This document shows positions 34,452 to 43,111 of a DNA stretch of 64,000 nt, piece after piece. Source of the DNA: Anaerovorax odorimutans (GTDB taxonomy: Bacteria > Bacillota > Clostridia > Peptostreptococcales > Anaerovoracaceae). The translations under genes and the position numbers were made by a program. The number at the start of each line of letters is the position of its first letter. Positions within the stretch are counted from its first letter, which is position 1. The notes under the pieces were generated by a model, which was not told the origin of the DNA, did not search any database, and saw only the letters and a list, made by a program, of their open reading frames with translations. The DNA lies in assembly GCF_024459955.1 (NCBI RefSeq), contig NZ_JANFXK010000007.1, positions 62,001 through 126,000 on the forward strand, read 5' to 3'.

Positions 34452-35405
34452 TCATTTAAGCAAACTTTTGGCGCTGGGCAGTCCATACGCCGGGTCAGCT
34501 GCGTATACGGCTTTTTTAATTGCTTCCGCCGTAACCTGTGCGGCCAGGGTTCCCACACCATTGATATCCGCAGTCACATCGCCTACTGACAATGCGTATA
34601 TGGTATCTCCGTCGGCTTCCGTGTGAACCGGTCTTACGGCTCTGGCATATCCGTTCTGGGCCATGGCCGCGATCTTGTTCATCTGGGCTTTGTTAAAGCT
34701 GCCGTTGGTTATGACCGCTCCGATGGTGGTATTTCCTGTAAACAGGTCCGTTACTGTTTCGCACTGCCTGTACATCTCTTCTTCTGTGGAGAGGTATCCG
34801 TTCTTCTCTTCATTGAGCAGACCCGCAATCTGCGTTCCGGTTCGATAATCAAAGATATCTCCCAACGCGTTTACCGCGACAACGGCTCCTACCTTTAAGT
34901 CTCCAATCTGTACGGCATAGCTGCCGATTCCGGTCTTCATCATATATTCCGTACCCCGGTATTTTCCTACAGTGGCGCCGGTTCCCGCCCCGTGGTTGCC
35001 GTCTGTGTACGTGCCGCTGCAGGCCTGATATCCCATGGCTTTATCCGGCCTTACCTGCTTGTTTACCAGCTGCAGGTCGAAGAGGCAGGAGCAGCAGACC
35101 AGGGGAACCTTAGCAACTCCTGTGTCCACGCCCACGTTCCTCTGCTCCAGATATTCCATAACGCCGCCCGCCGCGTCCAGCCCGAAAGCACTGCCGCCGC
35201 TGAGCAGCACGGCATGGATCTTATCGGCGGCAGCAACCGGATTGAGAAGCTCCGATTCCCTGCTGGCAGGACCTCCGCCCCGGACATCGATCCCGGCGGC
35301 AGCTCCCCTTTCGCACAGAATCACCGTACAGCCCGTGGCGTTTTCCCGATCTTCGGCATTTCCAATCTTTATATGTTCAATGTCTGTAATGGCTATTTCT
35401 TTCAT
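34452..35405 (-). CDS. P1-family (DmpA-type) peptidase
   Basis: A 317-aa N-terminal-nucleophile-type enzyme of the DmpA/NylC superfamily, which self-cleaves to an active heterodimer and removes N-terminal or beta-amino residues. GGSAFGLDAAGGVMEYLEQ, GNHGAGTGATVGK and the processing-region motif AVITNGSFNKAQM near residue 227 are recognisable. AGGTG precedes the ATG. It lies 40 nt beyond the kor genes on the same strand and may be the last gene of that run. The peptide substrate is unknown. Confidence 0.82.
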   Translation of the reverse strand: MKEIAITDIEHIKIGNAEDRENATGCTVILCERGAAAGIDVRGGGPASRESELLNPVAAADKIHAVLLSGGSAFGLDAAGGVMEYLEQRNVGVDTGVAKVPLVCCSCLFDLQLVNKQVRPDKAMGYQACSGTYTDGNHGAGTGATVGKYRGTEYMMKTGIGSYAVQIGDLKVGAVVAVNALGDIFDYRTGTQIAGLLNEEKNGYLSTEEEMYRQCETVTDLFTGNTTIGAVITNGSFNKAQMNKIAAMAQNGYARAVRPVHTEADGDTIYALSVGDVTADINGVGTLAAQVTAEAIKKAVYAADPAYGLPSAKSLLK

Positions 35406-35444
35406 GAAAGCACCTCCTGCCTTAGTATACCACAGCTGCCCGCT

Positions 35445-35987
35445 TTATTCTCCCCGCTGTTCCAGTTCAATCTCCATCTCCTGATAGCCGCGCCCATAGG
35501 CTACCAGGTTCATACCCGCGATACTGGCGGCAAAGTTCTGCATAATTTCTTCCTCCACGGTCGGATAGTGGAGCTTTGGCATCAGCTTCGTCAGAGCGCC
35601 CAGCATAACCATGTTGACGACAAAGGGCTTTCCCATTTCCTCTGCGATCTGTGTGGCGGGAACCCGGTAATAGGCCGGATCATCGGCATCCACCAGGGTA
35701 CTGTTAATCAGCACCATCGCATCTTTTTTGACGGTACCTATGTATTTATCATATCCCATCTGGTTGAAAGCGATAAACACATCGGCCTGGTCCACCTTCA
35801 TATAGTCGATGTTTTCATCCGATATGACGACTTCTGCTTTGCAGGCGCCGCCCCGGGCTTCGGGTCCGTAGCTCTGGGTCTGGGAAATGTTGTAATCCTC
35901 TCCCAGCCCGTAGGCCTTTGCCAAAAGTACGGACGAAAGAATGACGCCCTGCCCGCCCGCTCCCGCGAAACGCACGTTAATCCTCAT
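35445..35987 (-). CDS. korC: 2-oxoglutarate:ferredoxin oxidoreductase, gamma subunit
   Basis: A 180-aa subunit. It starts at the ATG at 35987 (GGAGGA 6-7 nt upstream), giving RINVRFAGAGGQGVILSS, the gamma-domain hallmark; a longer open frame upstream runs through korD. SYGPEARGGACKAEV follows. Its start overlaps the korD stop (ATGA). Last of the A-B-D-C set. Confidence 0.86.
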   Translation of the reverse strand: MRINVRFAGAGGQGVILSSVLLAKAYGLGEDYNISQTQSYGPEARGGACKAEVVISDENIDYMKVDQADVFIAFNQMGYDKYIGTVKKDAMVLINSTLVDADDPAYYRVPATQIAEEMGKPFVVNMVMLGALTKLMPKLHYPTVEEEIMQNFAASIAGMNLVAYGRGYQEMEIELEQRGE

Positions 35988-36199
35988 GTCTGATCCTCCT
36001 CTTCCACATTGATAGCGCCATCCGGACAGAGTCTTTCGCACGTTCTGCATACGATACAGCCGTCAGCTCCGGACACATCGGGCATATTGGTGCCGTAGTT
36101 GTTTCTCTTCTTCGAATGGACAAAAATTTTCTTTGGGCATACTGTCAGACAGATATCGCATCCTTTGCAGCAGGCCTTATCCACTGTAATCCTAGCCAT
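35984..36199 (-). CDS. korD: 2-oxoglutarate:ferredoxin oxidoreductase, ferredoxin (delta) subunit
   Basis: A 71-aa ferredoxin-like subunit with two cluster motifs, CKGCDICLTVCP and CIVCRTCERLCP. Transfers electrons out of the Kor complex. Four nt separate it from korB, and it overlaps korC. Confidence 0.85.
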   Translation of the reverse strand: MARITVDKACCKGCDICLTVCPKKIFVHSKKRNNYGTNMPDVSGADGCIVCRTCERLCPDGAINVEEEDQT

Positions 36200-36203
36200 C
36201 TCT

Positions 36204-37016
36204 CTATCCTCTCTTTATCCCCTGTGAAATCAGCTTTTTTTCCACCTTCTGTATGTATTCCTCAGCCGCCGGATCGTGCTTCAATGTCCCAATCCGCACT
36301 TTCCCCTCAGGGATCTCCATCCCTTCCCTGTACTGGTAGGTATGTTCCTTATAATATTTCAGGATGTTTGCCGGCTCTTTTTCTCCGTACACGCCTTTTC
36401 CCGCCTGCACCGGGCACTGACAAAGAACTTCGATAAAGGAAAAACCCCTGTGCTCCATGCCTTCGCGAATGGCTTTGGCAAGCTGCACCGGATGGGCCGT
36501 GGTCCACCTGGCCACGTAACTGGCCCCCATAGTCATGGCCAGCCTGCAACCGTCGATCGGTTCATCGATGCTTCCAAAAGGTGTCGTCTTGGTGATGGAA
36601 CCTTTTGGCGTAGAAGGAGATTTCTGTCCGCCGGTCATGCCGTAAATATAATTGTTGGCCATGACAACCGTCAAGTCTATATTTCTGGCAGAGGCGTGGA
36701 GCAGGTGGTTTCCCCCGATGGCAAGACAGTCGCCGTCACCGGTAAAGACCAGAATCTTTTTGTCCGGCTGGGCCAGCTTTAACCCCTGAGCAAAGGCCAG
36801 CGCCCTTCCGTGCATGGTGTGCATAACGTCCATTTTATAATAGCAGGGAATCCAGGACGAACACCCGATCCCACTTACGCAGGCTACCTGGTCCTTAATT
36901 CCCAGGCTGTCGATAGCATCGATAGCCGCGTATTGAATGATTCCGTTTCCGCAGCCGGGGCAGAACAGAGTCGGAAGCAATTCTGTTTTTATATACTTTT
37001 TATACAGTTTATTCAT
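36204..37016 (-). CDS. korB: 2-oxoglutarate:ferredoxin oxidoreductase, beta subunit
   Basis: A 270-aa thiamine-diphosphate subunit: LFCPGCGNGIIQYAAIDAID at the N-terminus, GDGDCLAIGGNHLLHASARN as the TPP motif, NNYIYGMTGGQ. The QKSPSTPKGS segment is typical of KorB. It overlaps korA by 8 nt. Together they convert 2-oxoglutarate to succinyl-CoA with reduced ferredoxin. It sits beside histidine catabolism, which yields glutamate. Confidence 0.88.
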   Translation of the reverse strand: MNKLYKKYIKTELLPTLFCPGCGNGIIQYAAIDAIDSLGIKDQVACVSGIGCSSWIPCYYKMDVMHTMHGRALAFAQGLKLAQPDKKILVFTGDGDCLAIGGNHLLHASARNIDLTVVMANNYIYGMTGGQKSPSTPKGSITKTTPFGSIDEPIDGCRLAMTMGASYVARWTTAHPVQLAKAIREGMEHRGFSFIEVLCQCPVQAGKGVYGEKEPANILKYYKEHTYQYREGMEIPEGKVRIGTLKHDPAAEEYIQKVEKKLISQGIKRG

Positions 37017-38211
37017 TGACTCCCGCCTCCTTTAGGATCTCATCCAATATCTCATGAGGCGTATGAATATCGCCTCCGCTCTTGGGCATGGAAATCACCT
37101 TTTTATCTTTAAGAACCCGTTCCACTTCCCGGCAGTATTTTCCTACGTTCATTTCCGGAACAATAATCAGTTCTGTGTTCTGGGTTGACCGCTTCAGTTC
37201 TTCCTCGGGAAAGGGCCACAGGGAGTTGATTTTAACCAGCCCGACCTTGAGATGGCTGTAGTCGGTGTGCATAGTCGCCGGAACGCCCCGTTTAACCAGG
37301 TCCCGGAACACCTTCAGCTTGGGCAGAATCCGCTCGTCCCTGATTCCTCTGGCCAGCTTAACCGCATTGGCCGCCGGTCTGGCTACGGAACCGTAGGCTA
37401 CGATAGCGATGTCCGCGTCCTCCATACAATAGGTTCGTATATCGGCAATCCGGTCGGCATTGTCCTGGATCTTTTTATTGATATTCTGAATGAATCTGCC
37501 GCTCTGCTCAGCGACATGGCCGATCCTGCGCCCCCACTCATCGTGGAGCTGTCCTTCCACCAGGGAATTTTCACCCTGGAAGAAATCAGCATGGGGCGAA
37601 ACGACAAATTTCTGTGTGCCCGACTTAATGTTTTTAGAGCCGTCGTGGATGGTTATCTTCTCCCTCATATGCCCCACCACCTCATCGGAAAGCAGGATTA
37701 CCGGCGTCCGAAACTGTTCGGACAGCTCAAAGGCCCGCACGGTAAAATCGTACATCTCCTGCACGGAGGACGGCGACAGAACAATGATGCCGTAGTCGCC
37801 GTGGCTGCCGTATCTGGCCTGGTAAACATCTTCCTGTGAAGATAGGGTAGGCTGACCGGTGGAGGGACCTCCCCGCTGTACGTTGACGATCACGATCGGG
37901 GTCTCGGTCACTGCCGCGTAGCCGATGGCCTCCTGCATCAGCGTATAGCCCGGACCGGAGGTGGCTGTCATGGCCTTTTTCCCTCCCCACCTGGCGCCGA
38001 TGATGGCACAGGCGGAACCGATCTCATCTTCCATCTGAATAAACGCTCCGCCCGCTTTCTGCATCTCAGAGGACATCAGCTCTATGATTTCCGTCGAAGG
38101 GGTGATGGGGTAGCCGGCAAAAAACCGGCATCCCGCATAGAGGGCGCCTTTGGCGCAGGCCTCGTTTCCCTGCAATACAACTTTTTTCGGATCACTGGCA
38201 TTTAGTTCCAT
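37009..38211 (-). CDS. korA: 2-oxoglutarate:ferredoxin oxidoreductase, alpha subunit
   Basis: A 400-aa subunit. I chose the ATG at 38211 (AGAGG upstream), giving ELNASDPKKVVLQGNEA; an upstream ATG at 38247 has no site. CRFFAGYPITPSTEIIE, FIQMEDEIGSACAIIGARW and TSGPGYTLMQEAIG are strong KorA signatures, and RGGPSTGQPT is typical of 2-oxoglutarate enzymes. It lies 86 nt beyond ftcD. Confidence 0.88.
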   Translation of the reverse strand: MELNASDPKKVVLQGNEACAKGALYAGCRFFAGYPITPSTEIIELMSSEMQKAGGAFIQMEDEIGSACAIIGARWGGKKAMTATSGPGYTLMQEAIGYAAVTETPIVIVNVQRGGPSTGQPTLSSQEDVYQARYGSHGDYGIIVLSPSSVQEMYDFTVRAFELSEQFRTPVILLSDEVVGHMREKITIHDGSKNIKSGTQKFVVSPHADFFQGENSLVEGQLHDEWGRRIGHVAEQSGRFIQNINKKIQDNADRIADIRTYCMEDADIAIVAYGSVARPAANAVKLARGIRDERILPKLKVFRDLVKRGVPATMHTDYSHLKVGLVKINSLWPFPEEELKRSTQNTELIIVPEMNVGKYCREVERVLKDKKVISMPKSGGDIHTPHEILDEILKEAGVNE

Positions 38212-38297
38212 ATCAAACCTCTTTTCACCTGCGGACGGAAAGACCATTGGACTGTATCCTGTTTTATCTTACGACAAAGCAGGCTCCGTCATTCTTT

Positions 38298-39194
38298 TTA
38301 TAACAAATGATTTTCGATAACCTGCACCGCCGGCTTAAAGTCCTCGATCTGCAGATAATATTCCGCTGCGTCGAACAGCGCCTGCATCGGCGTCAGGCCG
38401 ATCAGCTCCGTGCCGATAACCGGAACGCCGTAACGGGCGGCTTCGGCTTTGACAAGCTCGTTTACCCGGTACAGCGGCGTCACTGTGAAGTCCGTCATAT
38501 TGATCGAAACCTGCGCGATATTTCTCTCTTCCAGCATAACGCCCATGGCCTTCACGCAGTCCAGTCCACCTCCCGACTGGCGGATAATCTTGGCGATATT
38601 GCTGGCGATCTGCAGGTTGTCGGTTCCTAAATTGATATTATATGCGATGAGGGGAGGACGGGCGCCCACGCAGACTGCTCCGCCTGTCGGATGAATCCTC
38701 TGTCCGCCAAAATCGGGAATCCAGTCCGGGTCCTTCACCTTCTCGGCCATGCCTTCGAACTGGCCTTTGCGCACCTTCGCCAGATTTTCTCTGTGGGGCG
38801 CCGAAGCGGAACGTTCATAGAGGAACACCGGAAGATCCGCTTCCTCCGCGATCCTCCTGCCTACTCTCTTGGAAAGCTCCATGCATTCATCCATAGTCGC
38901 CTCTTTAATGGGGATAAAGGGCATGACATCCACGCATCCCATCCTTGGATGCTCCCCGGTATGTTTCGTCAGATCAATCAGCTCCACGGCTTTTTTCGCC
39001 AGCTTGACGCTGGCCTCTTCACAGGCCTCAGGGCTTCCCATATAGGTAATCACGCTGCGGTTGTGGCTGGGGTCCGATGAATAATCCAGCAGGGTGCATC
39101 CCGGCGTGCTGCGGATCTGGTCCACGCAGGCCTCGATGATTGCCTGATCTCTTCCTTCACTGATATTGGGTACGCTTTCGATTATTTTTGCCAT
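38298..39194 (-). CDS. ftcD: Glutamate formimidoyltransferase
   Basis: A 298-aa enzyme moving the formimino group from N-formimino-L-glutamate to tetrahydrofolate, the last histidine-degradation step giving glutamate. N-terminal IIESVPNISEGRD, SSDPSHNRSVITYMG and HTGEHPRMGCVDVMPFIP are diagnostic. It corresponds to the N-terminal half of mammalian FTCD; the cyclodeaminase is the separate next gene upstream. Fifth in the hut operon. Confidence 0.93.
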   Translation of the reverse strand: MAKIIESVPNISEGRDQAIIEACVDQIRSTPGCTLLDYSSDPSHNRSVITYMGSPEACEEASVKLAKKAVELIDLTKHTGEHPRMGCVDVMPFIPIKEATMDECMELSKRVGRRIAEEADLPVFLYERSASAPHRENLAKVRKGQFEGMAEKVKDPDWIPDFGGQRIHPTGGAVCVGARPPLIAYNINLGTDNLQIASNIAKIIRQSGGGLDCVKAMGVMLEERNIAQVSINMTDFTVTPLYRVNELVKAEAARYGVPVIGTELIGLTPMQALFDAAEYYLQIEDFKPAVQVIENHLL

Positions 39195-39209
39195 TTTTTC
39201 TTTCTCCTT

Positions 39210-39836
39210 TTATAAGTGTTTTAAGATTTCATCGTACAGCTCTCTGGCTATGGTCTGAGCATCATCATGCATTTTCTGTCCGCCCTTTTCAAAGGCTCTG
39301 GCTTTTTCCTCATCCTTGATTCCCGGCAGATTGATCTTTACGTTGAGCCAGGCTCCCTTGATGGCGGCCATGAGATTGAGAATGGCAACGCCCAGATCGC
39401 TGGCTGCGTTGGGATTGGATCTGCCGACCATGGTTTCAGCCAGCATCATGCCCTCATAAGCATACTGCATAACACTGTAGGGCACCTCTGTGGCAGTCAG
39501 GGTAGCGTCGGCGATGGCCTTGCTGCGGGCAGCCTTTTCCTCCGGGGTTGTCTTTGGCATTTTAAATGCCTCGGAAACCAGATTAAAGGCCTCCGTATCA
39601 CGGCTGACAGCCTGGGATAATACCCGGTACAAGTCCTCGCCTCTGCGCTTCGCTGTCTGACAAACGTCCTGATACTCGGCATATTTCTCTTTTCCCAGGG
39701 TCAAATCAGCCACCATGATAAACAGGCTGACGGCCTGCGCTCCTGCCAGGGCGCTGACCGAACCGCCGCCAGGCGCGGGCGCGTCGGATTTGAGTATGTC
39801 CAGATATTCACTGACTTTCAAGTCGTTTAATTTCAT
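39210..39836 (-). CDS. fchA: Formimidotetrahydrofolate cyclodeaminase
   Basis: A 208-aa all-helical enzyme that releases ammonia from 5-formimino-THF to make 5,10-methenyl-THF. SDAPAPGGGSVSALAGAQA at the N-terminus is the family signature, with GRSNPNAASDLGVA later. It overlaps hutI by 4 nt and precedes ftcD. One-carbon units made here feed purine synthesis or energy metabolism. Confidence 0.92.
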   Translation of the reverse strand: MKLNDLKVSEYLDILKSDAPAPGGGSVSALAGAQAVSLFIMVADLTLGKEKYAEYQDVCQTAKRRGEDLYRVLSQAVSRDTEAFNLVSEAFKMPKTTPEEKAARSKAIADATLTATEVPYSVMQYAYEGMMLAETMVGRSNPNAASDLGVAILNLMAAIKGAWLNVKINLPGIKDEEKARAFEKGGQKMHDDAQTIARELYDEILKHL

Positions 39837-41065
39837 AATACCAATTCTCCTTTTTTAATTACTTGCAGGGCCAGGTTGGAACCAAAGCGGTAACAGAGCA
39901 TCTCCATATCCGGCGCGTCCCAGATGACCAGATCCGCCTGTTTTCCCACTTCCAGCGTGCCGACCTGGCTGCCCCGTCCGATGGCGCAGGCCGGATTGAT
40001 GGTAACCGCCGTCAGAATCTCTTCCGGCGTCATTTTATATTTCAAATACCCTAAATTGATCGCAAACTGAAGATTGAGGGACGGACAGGAACCCGGGTTG
40101 AAATCAGAAGCAATGGCTACCGGTATCCCCTTCTCGATCATGGTCCTTGCCGGAGCAAAGTCCTTGCCCAGATAGAAGGAGGTTGCCGGAAGAAGCATTG
40201 CCGTGGTCTTTGCCTCTGCCATGGCATTCAGCCCCTTTTCCCCGATGGCGATCAAATGCTCCGCCGAAACAGCGCCCAGCCGGCCGGCCAGTTGGGAGCC
40301 GCCGATCTCTTCGATTTCATCGGCGTGGATTTTCAAGCCCAGTCCGTGATCTTTGGCGCATTGTAGATACTTCTCGCTCTGCTCGGCGCTGAATACCGAG
40401 TCCTCACAGAAAACATCGCTGAATTGAGCCAAACCGTGCTCTTTTACATAAGGAATCATTTCCCTGCACAGAAGTTCAATATATTCGTCGCCTTTACCTT
40501 CGTATTCCGGCGGCACCGCATGGGCACCCATGAAGGTGGCCACCAGGTCCATCGGGTGAGTTTCATCGAGCCTGCGGATCACTTCCAGCATCTTGACTTC
40601 CGTATCCAGATCCAGCCCATAACCGCTTTTAGCTTCGCAGGTCGTAACTCCCAGGGCCATCATCTCATCGAGAAAGCCCCGGCTCTTTTGATACAATTCT
40701 TCTGCGTCAGCTTGCCTCGTCTTTCTTACCGTATCGAGAATACCGCCGCCGTTTTTAAGAATGTCCAGATATCCGGCGCCTTTCAGCTTGAGGGGGATTT
40801 CTCCCTGGCGGTATCCGCCGAACACCAGATGGGTGTGGCCTTCTACAAGGCCCGGAGTCACCAGGTTGCCCTGGGCATCGATGATCGTATCCGCCGCCTC
40901 CCCGGGCAGTACCCCGTCTGATGTAATGGCTTCAATCCTGCCGTCTTCAATGAGGACCGCCGCCTGAAACAGCTTCCGGTTCTCGCCCTGCCGGGGACCC
41001 CAGTGGCTGATGCTGCCCACCGGTGTCTGCAGGCAGCCGATGTTCTTAATCAGTAATTTGCTCAT
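39833..41065 (-). CDS. hutI: Imidazolonepropionase
   Basis: A 410-aa amidohydrolase opening imidazolonepropionate to N-formimino-L-glutamate. VEGHTHLVFGGYR supplies the metal-binding His pair; KSGYGLDLDTEVKML, FMGAHAVPPEY, KIHADEIEEIGG and ASDFNPGSCPS are further signatures. Normal length. Third in the operon, 9 nt after hutU. Confidence 0.94.
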   Translation of the reverse strand: MSKLLIKNIGCLQTPVGSISHWGPRQGENRKLFQAAVLIEDGRIEAITSDGVLPGEAADTIIDAQGNLVTPGLVEGHTHLVFGGYRQGEIPLKLKGAGYLDILKNGGGILDTVRKTRQADAEELYQKSRGFLDEMMALGVTTCEAKSGYGLDLDTEVKMLEVIRRLDETHPMDLVATFMGAHAVPPEYEGKGDEYIELLCREMIPYVKEHGLAQFSDVFCEDSVFSAEQSEKYLQCAKDHGLGLKIHADEIEEIGGSQLAGRLGAVSAEHLIAIGEKGLNAMAEAKTTAMLLPATSFYLGKDFAPARTMIEKGIPVAIASDFNPGSCPSLNLQFAINLGYLKYKMTPEEILTAVTINPACAIGRGSQVGTLEVGKQADLVIWDAPDMEMLCYRFGSNLALQVIKKGELVL

Positions 41066-41074
41066 GCGCTTCTC

Positions 41075-43099
41075 CTATTTCACGTATTTTTCCACAGTCG
41101 CCGCTACCAGCTCATCGTCCGCCGTGTACGGAATAGTAATGTGTCCGCTGCCGGCGTAATTCTGGTTGTAGGCCGCGGCAGTTTCCAGAGCATGTTCATT
41201 TCTGGCCCAGTTTCTCCTGGCAACGCCGCCCATAACATCCCACATCATAGCGGAGCGGATGATCTCATCGACCCGCTCGCTGCCGTCAAGTACCAGGCCA
41301 AAGCCTCCGTTGATCGCTTTCCCGATGCCCACGCCGCCTCCGTTATGCAGCGCGCACAGGCTCATGCCTCTGGCCGCGTTTCCGGCAAAACACTGTACGG
41401 CCATATCCGCCATTACATTACTTCCATCCTTAATGTTGGCCGTTTCCCTGAATGGTGAATCCGTTCCGCTGACATCGTGGTGGTCTCTGCCCAGCATAAC
41501 GGGGCCAATCTTGCCTTCCCGGACCAGCCCGTTGAACCGCAGGGCGATCCTTGTTCTACCTTCCGCGTCCTGGTAGAGAATCCTCGCCTGAGTTCCCACC
41601 ACCAGCCTGTTGGCCTTGGCATCGCGGATCCAGACCCAATTGTCCCTGTCCTGAAACCGTCTCTTGGGGTCGATGCAGTCCATGGCGGCCTGATCGGTAG
41701 CATCCAGATCTTCAGGTCTTCCTGACAGGCACACCCACCGGAACGGCCCGTATCCGTAATCGAACAGCATCGGGCCCATAATGTCTTCCACATAGGACGG
41801 CCAGATAAATCCGTCCTTTTCATCGTATCCGTTTTTGGATATTTCTTTTACGCCCGAATCGTAAATGGCCTTCATAAAGGAATTTCCGTAATCGAAGAAG
41901 TAGGTTCCCTTTTCAGTCAGCGCCTTAATCGCCCGGAAATGCCTGTGGAGGGATTCATCCACTTTTTCGCGGAAGGTTTCTCTGTCCTGATGAAGCAGCT
42001 CGGTCCTTTGGTCAAAGGTCAGTCCCGCCGGACAGTATCCTCCGTTATACACATTATGACAGGAAGTCTGGTCTGAGAGAAGGTCTATTTTAAAATTCTT
42101 TTCAACAGCCGCTTCCAAAAGATCGACGATGTTGCCGTGATAGGCGATGGAAATGCTCTCTCCGGCTGTCAGCTTTTCATTTGCCAGTTGAAAAACGGCA
42201 TCCAGATCATCCATGATGATATCCACCCAGCCCTGATCGTAACGGGTCTGGATTCTGGAGCGGTCCACCTCCGCGAAGATTCCCACGGCTCTGGCTATAT
42301 TGGCAGCCTTGGGCTGAGCGCCGCTCATACCGCCCAGGCCCGAGGAAACAAAGGAATGGCCGGTGAGGTCTCCCTGTTCCGGTACGCCCAGATATTTTCT
42401 CCCTGCGTTGAGGATCGTGTTAAAAGTACCGTGGACGATTCCCTGGGGGCCGATGTACATCCAGCCTCCTGCCGTCATCTGCCCGTAATTGGCTACGCCC
42501 ATCTCCTCCGCGATCTCCCAGTCGTCCAGGTTATCGAACATGCCCACCATTATGGAGTTGGTAATGATAACTCTGGGAGCCGTTGGCTTCGACGGAAACA
42601 GCCCCAGGGGATGACCGGATTCCACTACCAGGGTCTGCTCCTCGGTCAGTTCCTCCAGGTATTTTTTAATCAGACGATATTGGAGCCAGTTCTGACATGG
42701 CTGGCCGGTCTCGCCGTAAGTGACCAGCTCGTAGGGATAGAGGGCGATCTCAAAGTCCAGATTGTTGTCGATCATCACCTGGAACGCCTTTCCTTCCAAA
42801 CACTTTCCTTTGTATTGGTCAATTGGTTTTCCGTAGATCCTGCCCTGGGGACGATAACGGTATGCGTAAATCCTTCCCCGGGTAACCAGTTCTTCCATAA
42901 ATTCCGGGGCCAGAGTTTCGTGAAGCTCCTCCGGCACATAACGGAGCGCGTTTTTCAGGGCCAGCTTCGCCTGTTCCTCAGTGAGCCTGAATCCTCTGTC
43001 CGGCGCTCTCCTTTTTCCCTCTTCAAACTCAGGATATTGGGGAAGCGTATTGTCCAGTTTAATCGTCATTGCTCCCGCAATGTTCTTATTATCCAACAT
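41075..43099 (-). CDS. hutU: Urocanate hydratase
   Basis: A 674-aa NAD-dependent urocanase, longer than the about 560-aa proteobacterial enzyme and of the length seen in clostridial and fusobacterial enzymes. GGWMYIGPQGIVHGTFNTI, SSGLGGMSGAQPKAA, QTSCHNVYNGGYCPAG (active-site Cys region) and CALHNGGGVGIGKAINGG are family motifs. Adds water to urocanate. Second in the operon, between hutH and hutI. Confidence 0.94.
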   Translation of the reverse strand: MLDNKNIAGAMTIKLDNTLPQYPEFEEGKRRAPDRGFRLTEEQAKLALKNALRYVPEELHETLAPEFMEELVTRGRIYAYRYRPQGRIYGKPIDQYKGKCLEGKAFQVMIDNNLDFEIALYPYELVTYGETGQPCQNWLQYRLIKKYLEELTEEQTLVVESGHPLGLFPSKPTAPRVIITNSIMVGMFDNLDDWEIAEEMGVANYGQMTAGGWMYIGPQGIVHGTFNTILNAGRKYLGVPEQGDLTGHSFVSSGLGGMSGAQPKAANIARAVGIFAEVDRSRIQTRYDQGWVDIIMDDLDAVFQLANEKLTAGESISIAYHGNIVDLLEAAVEKNFKIDLLSDQTSCHNVYNGGYCPAGLTFDQRTELLHQDRETFREKVDESLHRHFRAIKALTEKGTYFFDYGNSFMKAIYDSGVKEISKNGYDEKDGFIWPSYVEDIMGPMLFDYGYGPFRWVCLSGRPEDLDATDQAAMDCIDPKRRFQDRDNWVWIRDAKANRLVVGTQARILYQDAEGRTRIALRFNGLVREGKIGPVMLGRDHHDVSGTDSPFRETANIKDGSNVMADMAVQCFAGNAARGMSLCALHNGGGVGIGKAINGGFGLVLDGSERVDEIIRSAMMWDVMGGVARRNWARNEHALETAAAYNQNYAGSGHITIPYTADDELVAATVEKYVK

Positions 43100-43111
43100 C
43101 TTTCTCCTCCT